Positions 26,820 through 35,271 of a stretch of 64,000 bases of DNA are shown piece by piece; within the stretch, counting starts at the first letter, position 1; each line of letters opens with the position of its first letter. The notes under the pieces are model-generated. The model saw nothing but the letters and a program-made list of their open reading frames with translations. It had not been told where the DNA came from and searched no databases. Source of the DNA: Neobacillus driksii (GTDB lineage: Bacteria > Bacillota > Bacilli > Bacillales > Cytobacillaceae); NCBI RefSeq assembly GCF_013409995.1, contig NZ_JACCBX010000008.1:169894-233893 (forward strand), read 5' to 3'. The position numbers were made by a program, and so were the translations under genes.

Positions 26820-26850
26820 AGGGTAATACTTAGAGTTTACTCTAAGTCAA
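26820..26850 (-). promoter_or_regulatory. MerR-type promoter of the merR gene
   Basis: TTGACT (26845-26850) and TACCCT (26820-26825) are 19 bases apart on the minus strand. ACTTAGAGT-TT-ACTCTAAGT at 26828-26847 is a perfect palindrome and shares the CTTAGAGT-NN-ACTCTAAG core with the OYE promoter. Confidence 0.85.
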
Positions 26851-26969
26851 AAATTTTTAATTCTTCTGTCCGTTTTGAGTTGATTCCCATCGTTAATGGC
26901 ATATAAAAAAACAAAAATTCACCGCAGTAATATTTGTGACTCTAACCTGCCATGTATGCGTACAAGTTT

Positions 26970-27221
26970 TTACCAAAAGATATTATCTAAAGGAGGAATG
27001 GGCATACATTCGATTTTCTTAACCTCATCCGTTATATCCTCTGTTCCGTTTACAATAACCTTTTCGATTAATGTTGTACGATAACCGGTCTCTCGCTTAA
27101 TGTCTCGTACAATCTGATATGCCACCAATGGAATTTCACTTTTTTTCCTAGTTGCAAACCTGCCCTTAGATAACATCCTTGTTCCTTCGATGCAAATATG
27201 GACTTCCAGATTGAAATACAC
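26970..27221 (-). CDS. Uncharacterised 83-residue protein
   Basis: The GTG at 27221 follows GGGGGGA at good spacing. The protein (MYFNLEVHICIEGTRMLSKG at the start) is a mixed alpha/beta sequence without membrane helices or signal peptide. The middle SEIPLVAYQIVRDIKRETGYRTTLIEKVIVNG reads as a helix followed by strands; the end is VKKIECMPIPPLDNIFW. It looks like a small soluble cytosolic protein. No family is recognised. It is a single gene in a region of detoxification genes. Confidence 0.55.
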   Translation of the reverse strand: MYFNLEVHICIEGTRMLSKGRFATRKKSEIPLVAYQIVRDIKRETGYRTTLIEKVIVNGTEDITDEVKKIECMPIPPLDNIFW

Positions 27222-27322
27222 TCTAATCCCCCCATTTTTGTTGTTATTTTAATTATAGAACATATGTTTGTTTTTGATGCATAAAAAAAGCTGAATGAAT
27301 CAGCCCAAGATATTAAAACAGA

Positions 27323-27888
27323 TTAATCCCTATTCAAATGATAAATTAGCTGGACAACGCCAGAGGAGAATGATCTTGTATTGACTAATTTCAAATTTAA
27401 CCTCTCTCGAATATCCATAAACAACGGCTTTCCTTCTCCTAAAACAACAGGGTGTACAGATAATCTAAATTCATCTACAAGTCCTAACTTAATAAACCTT
27501 GTAATAAGACTGGATCCGCCATATAACCAGATGTCTTTCCCAGGCTTATTCTTTACTTTACTTCCTCAAGGATCTGATCATTTATAAATATAGCTTTATC
27601 ATCCGTCCCTTTTTGCGTTCTTGAAAACACATATTTTTGTTTACTATGTACTGCTTCCCATAATTCTTTTTCAATATCCGTCACTTCTGTTTCTGGAGTA
27701 TATTTCCCCCATAACTCATAGCTCTTTCTTCCATATAAAATGGTATCAATTTGGTGTAAGAAATCAATAAACCCCATGTCCGAGTCTATTATGCACCAAT
27801 CCACTTCATCATTTTTTCCTTCAATAAAACCATCTAACGTAACGGCTAAATCTAAAATGATTCTTCTTCGCCTTCCCTCTATAGACAT
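27323..27888 (-). pseudogene. RibD C-terminal/dihydrofolate-reductase-like protein, frameshifted
   Basis: The intact 5' part starts at 27888 after AAGGAGGC with RRIILDLAVTLDGFIEGKNDEVDW, DTILYGRKSYELWGKY, typical of the RibD_C reductase family (YyaP, YwjB). It ends at EEVK with TAA at 27553. One T added at 27555/27556 continues the frame as LKNKPGKDIWLYGGSSLITR and on to a stop at 27323, giving about 188 residues. GGSSL is the family NADPH-binding turn and lies beyond the lesion, so the truncated protein should be inactive. Sequence error or true pseudogene. Confidence 0.8.
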
Positions 27889-27931
27889 CGTTCTGCCTCC
27901 TTTTCGTTATATAAAATTGATAAGTGCAAAG

Positions 27932-27967
27932 AAAAGCTGGAGATAACTCGTTAGATCTTCAGCTTTT
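27932..27967 (-). terminator. Terminator after the DUF418 gene
   Basis: AAAAGCTG and CAGCTTTT with AGAT/ATCT extension pair across ACTCGTT; located just after the stop of the minus-strand gene ending at 27986. Confidence 0.7.
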
Positions 27968-27985
27968 GCTCCGTTTTTAATTTGA

Positions 27986-29104
27986 TTAAATGGCTGATCT
28001 CTTTCTTAAGAAGGTCTCAAAAGGTCCTCTTATCGATCGTCCATGCATATAATTAGCAACGAATACTGAAAGCACCCAAACGAACACCGCAATCAAATCA
28101 CTCTCCAATTGACCAATGTGTCCACCAAGACCACCAGCATAAGGAGCTAAAATGATCACAAACAGAACAGACTGAAATAGATAAAAACTCAATGAACGTT
28201 GTCCAAGAGCTGCAATGGCATTTGTTATGCTGCCACTTTTTCCTTCCAGTTTAATAACTAGCAATCCAATCAGCGCCGTCCATCCAACTCCACCTGCATA
28301 ACCTGTGAGTGTATGAAGTGATTTTGCTGTTACTTCCCATACATCACTGTAACTTATCCAAACCAAAGATGACATTAGGGCCATCGGGATCCCGCCAACT
28401 GTCGATAGTAAAAGTCCAAAACTAGCAACTTAGATAAGTAATTTCTTATGGCTCAAAGGGTTATCTATTACCTGAAAACGTGCCACTAAAATACCTATTA
28501 GCACCCCGGGAATGACTTGATAACTCAGTACAGGTGTGTAAAACATCCAATCAAACATTCGAGTCATAGAGGCCTCAATAGGGTCTGCAATCGTAGCCGA
28601 ATTCGTGACTTCCATATTTAATACATCAAAACCTCTTGGCATGTACGGAGCAAATACTCCTACCAAAATAAGAAAAAACACAGCTATAATAATTATATTC
28701 CGATTGGATAATCGAAGAAATAAACCTGCAAATAGGAGAGCGATAAATCCATAGACCCCGATAATATCCGCGAGAAAAAGAGTTGCATGGAAAAAGCCTA
28801 TCACTAACATCCATGCTCCTCTACGTCTAAAAACTTTTTTAGTATCCTTCCAACTGTTCCCTTTTCTCTCTTGGCCATTTAATACTTGATGGAGCCCATA
28901 TCCAAAAAGGATAGCAAATAAAGGGAAGGCACGTCCATCAATGACAACTTGCCGAAGGCATACTGTTACCTGGTCCGTAATAGTAATTTCTCCGTTAGCA
29001 AATATAAACTGATTTGCATGTGCCAAAGCAATAAACAATAACATAAAACCACGTATTAGGTCTGGTGTTAATTTTCTTTTATTTACAAATGAAGTAGTTT
29101 TCAT
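27986..29104 (-). pseudogene. DUF418 (YeiB/YxaH-like) membrane protein with internal TAA
   Basis: The frame starts at 29104 after AAGGAAAAG with LTPDLIRGFMLLFIALAHANQF, the acyltransferase-3-like N-terminus of DUF418 proteins, and contains about ten helices. It stops at SHKKLLI (TAA at 28430-28432) and resumes in the same frame with VASFGLLLSTVGG, then the conserved DUF418 end GYAGGVGWTALIGLL and ALGQRSLSFYLFQSVLF. The repaired length is about 372 residues. An AAA or CAA to TAA change would suffice. DUF418 proteins have no settled function. Confidence 0.8.
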
Positions 29105-29255
29105 AAACTTTTCCTTATAATAGAATATTTAGATTTACTTTATTCTCTATCTATCCTTAAACATATCATAAAAACAACTAATCCTATTCACAACCCTACT
29201 TTGATAAAACATACGAACCACTTCAGAATCTTACAGGTAAGTTCGTGAGTTTACC

Positions 29256-30530
29256 TTATTTAGCTAAATAAGATTCATTTTCCTTTACTTCAAAACGTTG
29301 CTTTTTTATCACTATTACAAATAGACTTGCTAATAAACAAAACATTCCTGCTAAAGCAAATGCCCATGAATAGGAGTTGAACATCTTGTATACTATTCCT
29401 GCTCCACCTGCAGCTACAGCTGAGCCTAATTGATGGGCTGCGAAAATCCATCCGTACACCACCACACTTTTCTCCATTCCAAAGATTTGTCTAGAAATGT
29501 TAACAGTTGGAGGTACAGTAGCAATCCAATCTAAGCCGTAAAACACAGAGAATATTATTAGAAAAATATAGGAACCATCAGAAAACGCAAATGGGAGAAA
29601 CAAAAGTGAAGCTCCTCTTAAACCGTAATACCAAAACAACAACCATCGATTATCAAACCGATCGGATAACCAACCAGAAAGAGTTGTTCCTATTAAATCA
29701 AACACCCCCATTAATGAGAGCATGGATGCTGCAGTTACAGCAGTAAAACCAAAGCCTATACAATAGGAAATAAAGTGAGTACCAATCAATCCACTTGTCG
29801 AAAGCCCACAGATAAAAAAGCTCCCTGCTAGTAACCAAAACTCCTTTACTTTAATAGCTTCAAATAAAGTTTGAAAGGCAATCGTTACTGGATTTTTCTT
29901 ATGTTCTACCTTATTTATAGCTGAAGCCTCTTCTTGCCCATATGGAAGAAGCCCCACTTCCCGAGGTGAGTTTTTCATAAATAATAGAATGATAGCCAGC
30001 ATAATCAGGCTAAGGATAAGAATTAGGCCCATTGCCCATTTCCAAGAATGGGTTTCGACAATTATTGCTAGCAATGGGAGAAGAATTAATTGTCCTGTAG
30101 CTGTACTCGCTGTTAAAATACCTAGGGCAAGTCCTCTTCTTTTTTCAAACCATTGATTTGCAATATATGGGCTTAGCACGGTTAAAAACAAACCAGAACC
30201 CAAACCGATAATGATTCCCCAAATCAAAATTAACTGCCAAGGTTCTACCATAAAAAAGGTGAGCAGGATACCGACCAATAATGTTGCCATTGCAAACATC
30301 ATCATTTTCTTTAGGCCCATCGTCTCTATTAAAGCAGCCATGAAAGGGCCAGAAATTCCATATAGAAGAAGGCTAATCGCAAATGCAAAAGAAATTGTTG
30401 AGCGTTCCCAACCGAAGTCAGTTTCAAAAGGGACTATGAAGACTCCTGATGAGGAACGTATGATACCTGCTGTTATTATAGAAAAAAACGCAATAAATAA
30501 AATAACCCAACTATAATGAATACGCTTCAA
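29256..30530 (-). CDS. MFS transporter (YbfB/monocarboxylate-like)
   Basis: About 424 residues with twelve helices. The N-terminus RIHYSWVILFIAFFSIITAGIIRSSSGVFIVPFETDFGW and the motif FEKRRGLALGILTASTATGQ place it near YbfB and MCT/OFA-type carriers for small organic acids. The TTG at 30530 is preferred because GAGGGG lies just upstream; the ATG at 30545 has no ribosome site. It follows the phzF-like gene on the same strand with a 79-base gap, so the two may form one unit divergent from the MocR regulator. Confidence 0.8.
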   Translation of the reverse strand: MKRIHYSWVILFIAFFSIITAGIIRSSSGVFIVPFETDFGWERSTISFAFAISLLLYGISGPFMAALIETMGLKKMMMFAMATLLVGILLTFFMVEPWQLILIWGIIIGLGSGLFLTVLSPYIANQWFEKRRGLALGILTASTATGQLILLPLLAIIVETHSWKWAMGLILILSLIMLAIILLFMKNSPREVGLLPYGQEEASAINKVEHKKNPVTIAFQTLFEAIKVKEFWLLAGSFFICGLSTSGLIGTHFISYCIGFGFTAVTAASMLSLMGVFDLIGTTLSGWLSDRFDNRWLLFWYYGLRGASLLFLPFAFSDGSYIFLIIFSVFYGLDWIATVPPTVNISRQIFGMEKSVVVYGWIFAAHQLGSAVAAGGAGIVYKMFNSYSWAFALAGMFCLLASLFVIVIKKQRFEVKENESYLAK

Positions 30531-30609
30531 GCCTTCACCCCTCATTTATTAAAATTAAAATATATGCCTTTTCTCTTTGGGTAATCAGCTATATATACTA
30601 TTTTCTATC

Positions 30610-31392
30610 TTAAACCCTAATATTTAATTCGGCTATAGAATATAAAACTGCTCTTCCAGCCATCTTTACTCGTGTATCCCCATGTTTACAATATAGCGTT
30701 CCACCTCTACTAGATAATTGTCTAGCCACCAATTCCTTTTTTCCTAGTCTATTTCCCCAAAACGGAATTAAGCCACAGTGTAAGGAACCTGTTACGGGAT
30801 CTTCATTTACTTTTAACTTAGGGAAAAACCCTCGGGAGACAAAATCAAATTCTTTTCCTTGCGCCGTAATACAAACACCCAATCCTTCTGGCAATTTTTC
30901 TAATTTGGCAAAGTCAGGGCTTAGGTTTCTCACTTCTTCCTCGGATTCTAATACGAAAACAAGATCTCTATTTAAGTACGTTTCTTTTGGTACAATTCCC
31001 AAAGCGCTGATCATTTGCTCAGTAATGGAGATTTCATCTAAAGGAACAGAAGGGAAATCCAATTCATATAAATCACCTTGCTTATTAACGGTTAACTCTC
31101 CACTAATCGTATTGAACTTCACAGTCTCTAATTGCATTTCATAATAATTTAGAATGATAAATGCTGTTGCTAACGTGGCGTGCCCACAAAGGTTAATCTC
31201 TCCTCCAGGTGTAAACCATCGCAGTCGATAATGACCTCCTTCTTTTACAGCAAAAGCTGTTTCCGAAAGATTATTCTCAATCGCTATTTTCTGCATGAGT
31301 TCATCTGATATCCAATCAGTCAAGATACATACACCTGCTGGATTTCCTTCAAAAACCTTTTCTGCAAAAGCATCAACTACAAAATATTTCAT
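30610..31392 (-). CDS. PhzF family isomerase
   Basis: A 260-residue PhzF-like protein of the diaminopimelate-epimerase fold. FVVDAFAEKVFEGNPAGVC, ENNLSETAFAV and EINLCGHATLATAF match the family, with the catalytic Glu in NLSETAF. PhzF itself isomerises a phenazine precursor, but most members (YddE, YHI9, YfhB) have no known substrate. The ATG at 31392 follows GGAGGG; the longer frame is unlikely. It is divergent from a MocR-type gene, and a pair of direct repeats lies between them. Confidence 0.85.
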   Translation of the reverse strand: MKYFVVDAFAEKVFEGNPAGVCILTDWISDELMQKIAIENNLSETAFAVKEGGHYRLRWFTPGGEINLCGHATLATAFIILNYYEMQLETVKFNTISGELTVNKQGDLYELDFPSVPLDEISITEQMISALGIVPKETYLNRDLVFVLESEEEVRNLSPDFAKLEKLPEGLGVCITAQGKEFDFVSRGFFPKLKVNEDPVTGSLHCGLIPFWGNRLGKKELVARQLSSRGGTLYCKHGDTRVKMAGRAVLYSIAELNIRV

Positions 31393-31453
31393 CTCATTCC
31401 CTCCAGTGTTATAATGTATTTTACAATTTATCGATAGTTTACATCTGTTTATA

Positions 31454-31482
31454 TATAACACTCAATACCTATGTATAACACT
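31454..31482. promoter_or_regulatory. Direct repeats, likely MocR operator
   Basis: TATAACACT occurs at 31454-31462 and 31474-31482, 20 bases apart (two helical turns) and in the same orientation. MocR/GabR/PdxR regulators usually bind such spaced direct repeats. The site lies between the divergent phzF-like and mocR-like genes. Confidence 0.6.
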
Positions 31483-31499
31483 TAAAAGGGGTGAAACAC

Positions 31500-32978
31500 A
31501 TGTACATTGAGATTCAACGTAATGCTGACATTTCCATAACGAAACAAATATATCATGCAATCCTCGATCATATCCGTTCCGATCTCTTAGAAGAAGAATT
31601 ACAATTACCTTCTGTACGCGAACTCTCTAAACAGCTTGGTGTTAGTTTAGTTACTGTAGTAAAGGCCTATCAAAAGCTAGAAAAAGAGGGATTTATCACG
31701 TCTGTTCAAGGAAAAGGAACGTTTGTTAGAAAGACAAAAAAGGAAGAAACAGAAAGAAAAAAAGGAACCAGTTCATACGATTGGCAACTTTCCGTTCAAG
31801 ATTATTTACCAAGGTCTCAATTTGCTCGTTTTCATCAAGTCCCTGAAAAAATTCATCTTTCATCTTCTATGTTAGATCCTGGACTTCTACCTAATCGATA
31901 CTTAGAGCAAGAGATTCATAGGATGCTTTCTGAAAACCCAAAAGTTCTCTCACAGTACGGAGAGATCCAAGGTGATAAAGCACTAAGGAAGGTAATGGTT
32001 GAGTACTTACAAATGATGGACGTGCCAACTTCCCCTGATAATATTTTAGTTACAAGTGGGTCACAACAAGGAATTGACCTAATTGCTCGTACGTTTGTTG
32101 GACCAGGTGATGTCGTAGTTATGGAAGCTCCCACTTATCCTGGAGCTATTGATGTGTTTCGTGGGAGAGGTGCTACCATTCTTACCGTTCCCGTTGACAA
32201 CGATGGAATGAGAGTAGATTTACTTCAGAATTTGTGTGATAAATATAAACCAAAAATCATTTATACAGTCCCTACGTTTCACAATCCAACTGGTGCTGTA
32301 ATGCCCACAAAACGCCGCAAACAAATTCTTGAGATAGCTAAAAGTACGCAGTGTTTAGTGATTGAGGATGATCCATGGAGTGAAATCTATTTTGAAAGAA
32401 AGCCTCCTGCATCAATGATAAGTCTGGACAAGGACGGTCATGTCATTTACTTGAAAGGTTTAAGCAAAATACTAGCTCCCGGTTGTAGAATTGGAATATT
32501 AGCTGCTACTGGTTCTATCTTCAAACGTCTATTAGCAGCAAAGGCTAACACCGACTTAGGGAGTCCTTTACTTACACAGAAAGCCATCATTCCATTTATT
32601 ACTTCAAAAAGAATGATGGACCATCTAAAAAAATTAAGAACAGCTTTAAAGATAAGGCGCGATCTTGTTCTCGAGATTCTGTCACAACATTCACCTGAAG
32701 AAGTTTCTTGGTTCATACCAAAAGGAGGATTAAACCTATGGCTCACTCTTCCTTCCTGGATTAACACGGATAACCTCTTAATAGAAGCTAAAAAAGAACA
32801 AATCACTTTTTTACCCGGGTCTGCTTGTTACCCTACAGAGCAAGAAAATCATCATTTACGAATAAGTTTCTCATATATGAATGAGCAACAATTAGAACAA
32901 GGTGTGACAACTATTTGTAACATCCTTCAATTAGCAATTGACTCAAAAATTAAACAAGATAGCTCTCCACATTTTTAA
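31500..32978 (+). CDS. MocR-type GntR/aminotransferase fusion regulator
   Basis: About 492 residues. Residues 1-75 form a GntR winged helix (SVRELSKQLGVSLVTVVKAYQKLEKEGF in parts), followed by a fold-type I aminotransferase domain from about residue 100. ILVTSGSQQGIDLIA, YTVPTFHNPTGAVM and YLKGLSKILAPGCRIG are present, the last with the PLP-binding lysine. These regulators sense PLP-linked amines or vitamins. The ATG at 31500 is eight bases from AAGGGG; an upstream GTG is too close. Likely controls the divergent phzF-MFS pair. Confidence 0.85.
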   Translation: MYIEIQRNADISITKQIYHAILDHIRSDLLEEELQLPSVRELSKQLGVSLVTVVKAYQKLEKEGFITSVQGKGTFVRKTKKEETERKKGTSSYDWQLSVQDYLPRSQFARFHQVPEKIHLSSSMLDPGLLPNRYLEQEIHRMLSENPKVLSQYGEIQGDKALRKVMVEYLQMMDVPTSPDNILVTSGSQQGIDLIARTFVGPGDVVVMEAPTYPGAIDVFRGRGATILTVPVDNDGMRVDLLQNLCDKYKPKIIYTVPTFHNPTGAVMPTKRRKQILEIAKSTQCLVIEDDPWSEIYFERKPPASMISLDKDGHVIYLKGLSKILAPGCRIGILAATGSIFKRLLAAKANTDLGSPLLTQKAIIPFITSKRMMDHLKKLRTALKIRRDLVLEILSQHSPEEVSWFIPKGGLNLWLTLPSWINTDNLLIEAKKEQITFLPGSACYPTEQENHHLRISFSYMNEQQLEQGVTTICNILQLAIDSKIKQDSSPHF

Positions 32979-33001
32979 ATAGAAATTGAGATAAAATAAG
33001 A

Positions 33002-33031
33002 AATACCCCATTTTAAGAAAATGGGGTTATT
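33002..33031. terminator. Terminator after the mocR-like gene
   Basis: AATACCCCATTTT pairs with AAAATGGGGTTATT around AAG, with T-rich sequence following. Confidence 0.8.
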
Positions 33032-33097
33032 TCCGTTCAAATATATCTGGTTCTTCACCAAAATGGTCTTCCCTCATTTCGATAACGTTATCAGTAG

Positions 33098-33310
33098 ATG
33101 AGCCCCATACAGTTCCAAAAACAACTAAGACTGCAGCAAGCCCGGCATTTGTTATTAACTGAGACAGCCGATGGCGTTGATGTTGCATTCCGGGTAGGTT
33201 ATGAAAGTCCATCACAATTCAGCCGTGAATACTCCCGACTATTTTGTCTGCCACCCATAGAGGATATAAAACGCCTTAGAGAATCCTATGACCAAAGGAT
33301 AAACGTGTGA
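33098..33310 (+). pseudogene. AraC-family regulator remnant (C-terminal part only)
   Basis: The 70-residue frame starts [20 protein letters not shown] and continues [22 protein letters not shown], the second half of an AraC-type double helix-turn-helix. A complete protein should have some 230 residues before this. Upstream in the same frame there is a TAG directly before the ATG and a TAA a few codons earlier, and no sensor domain. It is therefore the tail of a deleted gene. No ribosome site is evident. Confidence 0.8.
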
Positions 33311-33403
33311 ATGAAACAGGAGCAGCGTTTTAGAACACTGCTCCTTGTTTCAGTTTAAAGTAACATTATTTTTCCTTTTTCTGATTGTTAACAAGAATGG
33401 TAG

Positions 33404-33961
33404 TTATCTGTAATTATTATGAATGGGTTGAAACAAGTCTTCTTCACTTTTTCGAACAACTGCAAAGTTGTCGACATTGTAATGCCCATGCAATGTTTTA
33501 TTATGATGACCTATGATTTGTTCTGCAGTTAGAACGGATGAATCTCTTGTAGAATGACCATCTGCTGCTAATGTTACATCAAAACCATTAATGGTAGCGG
33601 TTCTCACTGCTGAATCAATACAGTATTCCGTTTGACATCCCATAATGACAAGATGTTCGATTTCATGATCTCTCAAGTAATCTAGCAAACCTGTCCCATA
33701 AAAGGAGTTGGTGGCTTTTTTATCAAAAATCATGGAAGTGGGAGGAATATTAATTTTTTGATGAACTTGAAACCCTTCTCCTTCACCGCCAGCCACATCT
33801 TTATCCCTAACAAAAACCACTAATGCTTCCGCTTCCTTTGCCTTTTCAATGACCAAGTTAATATTTTTCAAGAGTTCCTCTTTACTAAAAACACTGCTCT
33901 CATTTTCATTTCCCTCAATTAATTCCTGCTGGGCATCAATTACGAGTAAAGCTTGATTCAC
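33404..33961 (-). CDS. Isochorismatase-family cysteine hydrolase
   Basis: About 185 residues with the family triad: Asp in ALLVIDAQQEL, Lys in IFDKKATNSF, and Cys in MGCQTEYCIDSAVRTA. ADGHSTRDS near the end is typical. Members hydrolyse amides or ester-like bonds such as nicotinamide, ureidoacrylate or isochorismate. The GTG at 33961 has AGGGG eight bases before it; the ATG at 33982 lacks a site. It stands alone. The substrate cannot be told. Confidence 0.85.
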   Translation of the reverse strand: MNQALLVIDAQQELIEGNENESSVFSKEELLKNINLVIEKAKEAEALVVFVRDKDVAGGEGEGFQVHQKINIPPTSMIFDKKATNSFYGTGLLDYLRDHEIEHLVIMGCQTEYCIDSAVRTATINGFDVTLAADGHSTRDSSVLTAEQIIGHHNKTLHGHYNVDNFAVVRKSEEDLFQPIHNNYR

Positions 33962-34076
33962 TGCCAAAACCCCTCTCAACATAATGTTTAGCTTGATATT
34001 TAATTCTACAATTCAAGTCTACTATCCTTTTTTTAAAATAAAAGCCTTCATTTAATTCGGAGGTGAATTGTTTACT

Positions 34077-34172
34077 ATGACACTTAATAAATCTACAATT
34101 TGGGCTAGCCAAAGTGCGATGAATCCAGTACCTCGCTATAGCTACCAAGGCAAAAATTCCAATCAGCTATAA
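34077..34172 (+). CDS. Possible 31-residue peptide
   Basis: The frame reads MTLNKSTIWASQSAMNPVPR and ends NSNQL. A GGAGG lies 13 bases upstream of the ATG and four bases before an in-frame TTG three codons earlier, so initiation would be somewhat off optimum. Composition is polar with no membrane segment. It sits alone in a 370-base gap. This is a weak candidate; no homologue is known to me. Confidence 0.25.
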   Translation: MTLNKSTIWASQSAMNPVPRYSYQGKNSNQL

Positions 34173-34333
34173 TTTATCATCGTCAAATTTCAAGAACATT
34201 ACTTCCCCTCAGTCTTCATTATGTTAATTTTACCATTAAACTCCAAACTTTTAGACCTAGCTACGTAGAATATTTTCGAACTGTTTTGAATATTAGAATA
34301 CGATGGCATATGAGAGTAATTGGAGTGATGTAC

Positions 34334-35098
34334 TTGCGGATATTGGTTACTGGTGCTTCGGGGCAGTTAGGTTTAGCTTTGTTAAAACAACTGAAAAATA
34401 CTGATTTTCAAGTCAAACTAACATCAAGAAGAAAGCCGGCGAACGTAATTTTCGAGTGGGTTTATAGTGATTTAATGACGGGAAAAGGTCTAGAGGAAGC
34501 CATAAAAGCTGTAGATGTCATTATTCATGCTGCTACAAGTCCAAGGAAAGATTCGGATATGATTGATGTTTCAGGACTCAAGAAGTTATTGGATATGAGC
34601 AAAGACATCAAACATTTTATTTATCCTTCTATTGTCGGCATAGAAGATATACCAATGAAATATTACCGGAATAAATTTCAAGCAGAAGAATTGTTAAAAA
34701 ACAGTTCTGTTCCACATACAATAGTCCGTGCAGCTCAGTTCCATAGTTTTGTAGAGAATTTATTTTTATCCAAACCTCTTTTTAAAAGATACCTTGTGCC
34801 TGGAGAGATAAAATTTCAAAGTGTGGATGTAGGTGAATATGCAGCTTATTTAATTCAAATGATCGATGAGGGTGCAAAAGGAATAAGAGAAGACTTTGGT
34901 GGACCAGAAATACTAACATTAAGAGAAATGGCTGAACTGAAAATAAAGGTAAATAATGAATCGAATAAGGTAGTAAATCTCTCTTTTCCAGGAAAACTTT
35001 ATAAGTCTTTATTAGAGGGTAAAAATACAAATAAACATCAAAAAGTAGGAAAGATAACATTTGAAGAATATCTCAGAAATAGAGCGGTACACAAATAA
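34334..35098 (+). CDS. NAD(P)-binding NmrA-like protein
   Basis: About 254 residues. RILVTGASGQLGLALLKQLK is the Rossmann glycine motif; VIIHAATSPR and HFIYPSIVGIEDIPMKYYRNKFQAEELL carry the YxxxK-like segment in atypical form. The fold matches NmrA-type atypical SDRs that act as redox sensors or reduce quinones. GGAG lies eight bases before a TTG at 34334; an in-frame ATG at 34328 is too close. A strong hairpin follows the gene. Confidence 0.8.
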   Translation: MRILVTGASGQLGLALLKQLKNTDFQVKLTSRRKPANVIFEWVYSDLMTGKGLEEAIKAVDVIIHAATSPRKDSDMIDVSGLKKLLDMSKDIKHFIYPSIVGIEDIPMKYYRNKFQAEELLKNSSVPHTIVRAAQFHSFVENLFLSKPLFKRYLVPGEIKFQSVDVGEYAAYLIQMIDEGAKGIREDFGGPEILTLREMAELKIKVNNESNKVVNLSFPGKLYKSLLEGKNTNKHQKVGKITFEEYLRNRAVHK

Positions 35099-35186
35099 TT
35101 ATGATTTTTACCGAGTCATTGCTCATTCCAGTTTTTCAGGCACAATTAACCTCGGATAGTGCCCGTAACTAGGTATCATTCTAAAA

Positions 35187-35219
35187 TTGGGTAACAATCC
35201 ACCCGTGATTGTTACCCAA
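35187..35219. terminator. Thirteen-pair hairpin
   Basis: TTGGGTAACAATC and GATTGTTACCCAA are perfect inverted arms with a CACCCGT loop. T-tract appears only about 20 bases later on the plus strand, so it may be a terminator, an RNA-stability element or something else. Confidence 0.5.
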
Positions 35220-35271
35220 CGATTGCCCTTTGCCTTTTTTCGGGTCCAATCCCTAAGATATCGTTAATTTT

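Noticed and set aside
23009..28432. Genetic-code reassignment of TAA
   Set aside because: Most genes in the window use TAA as their normal stop, so reassignment is excluded.
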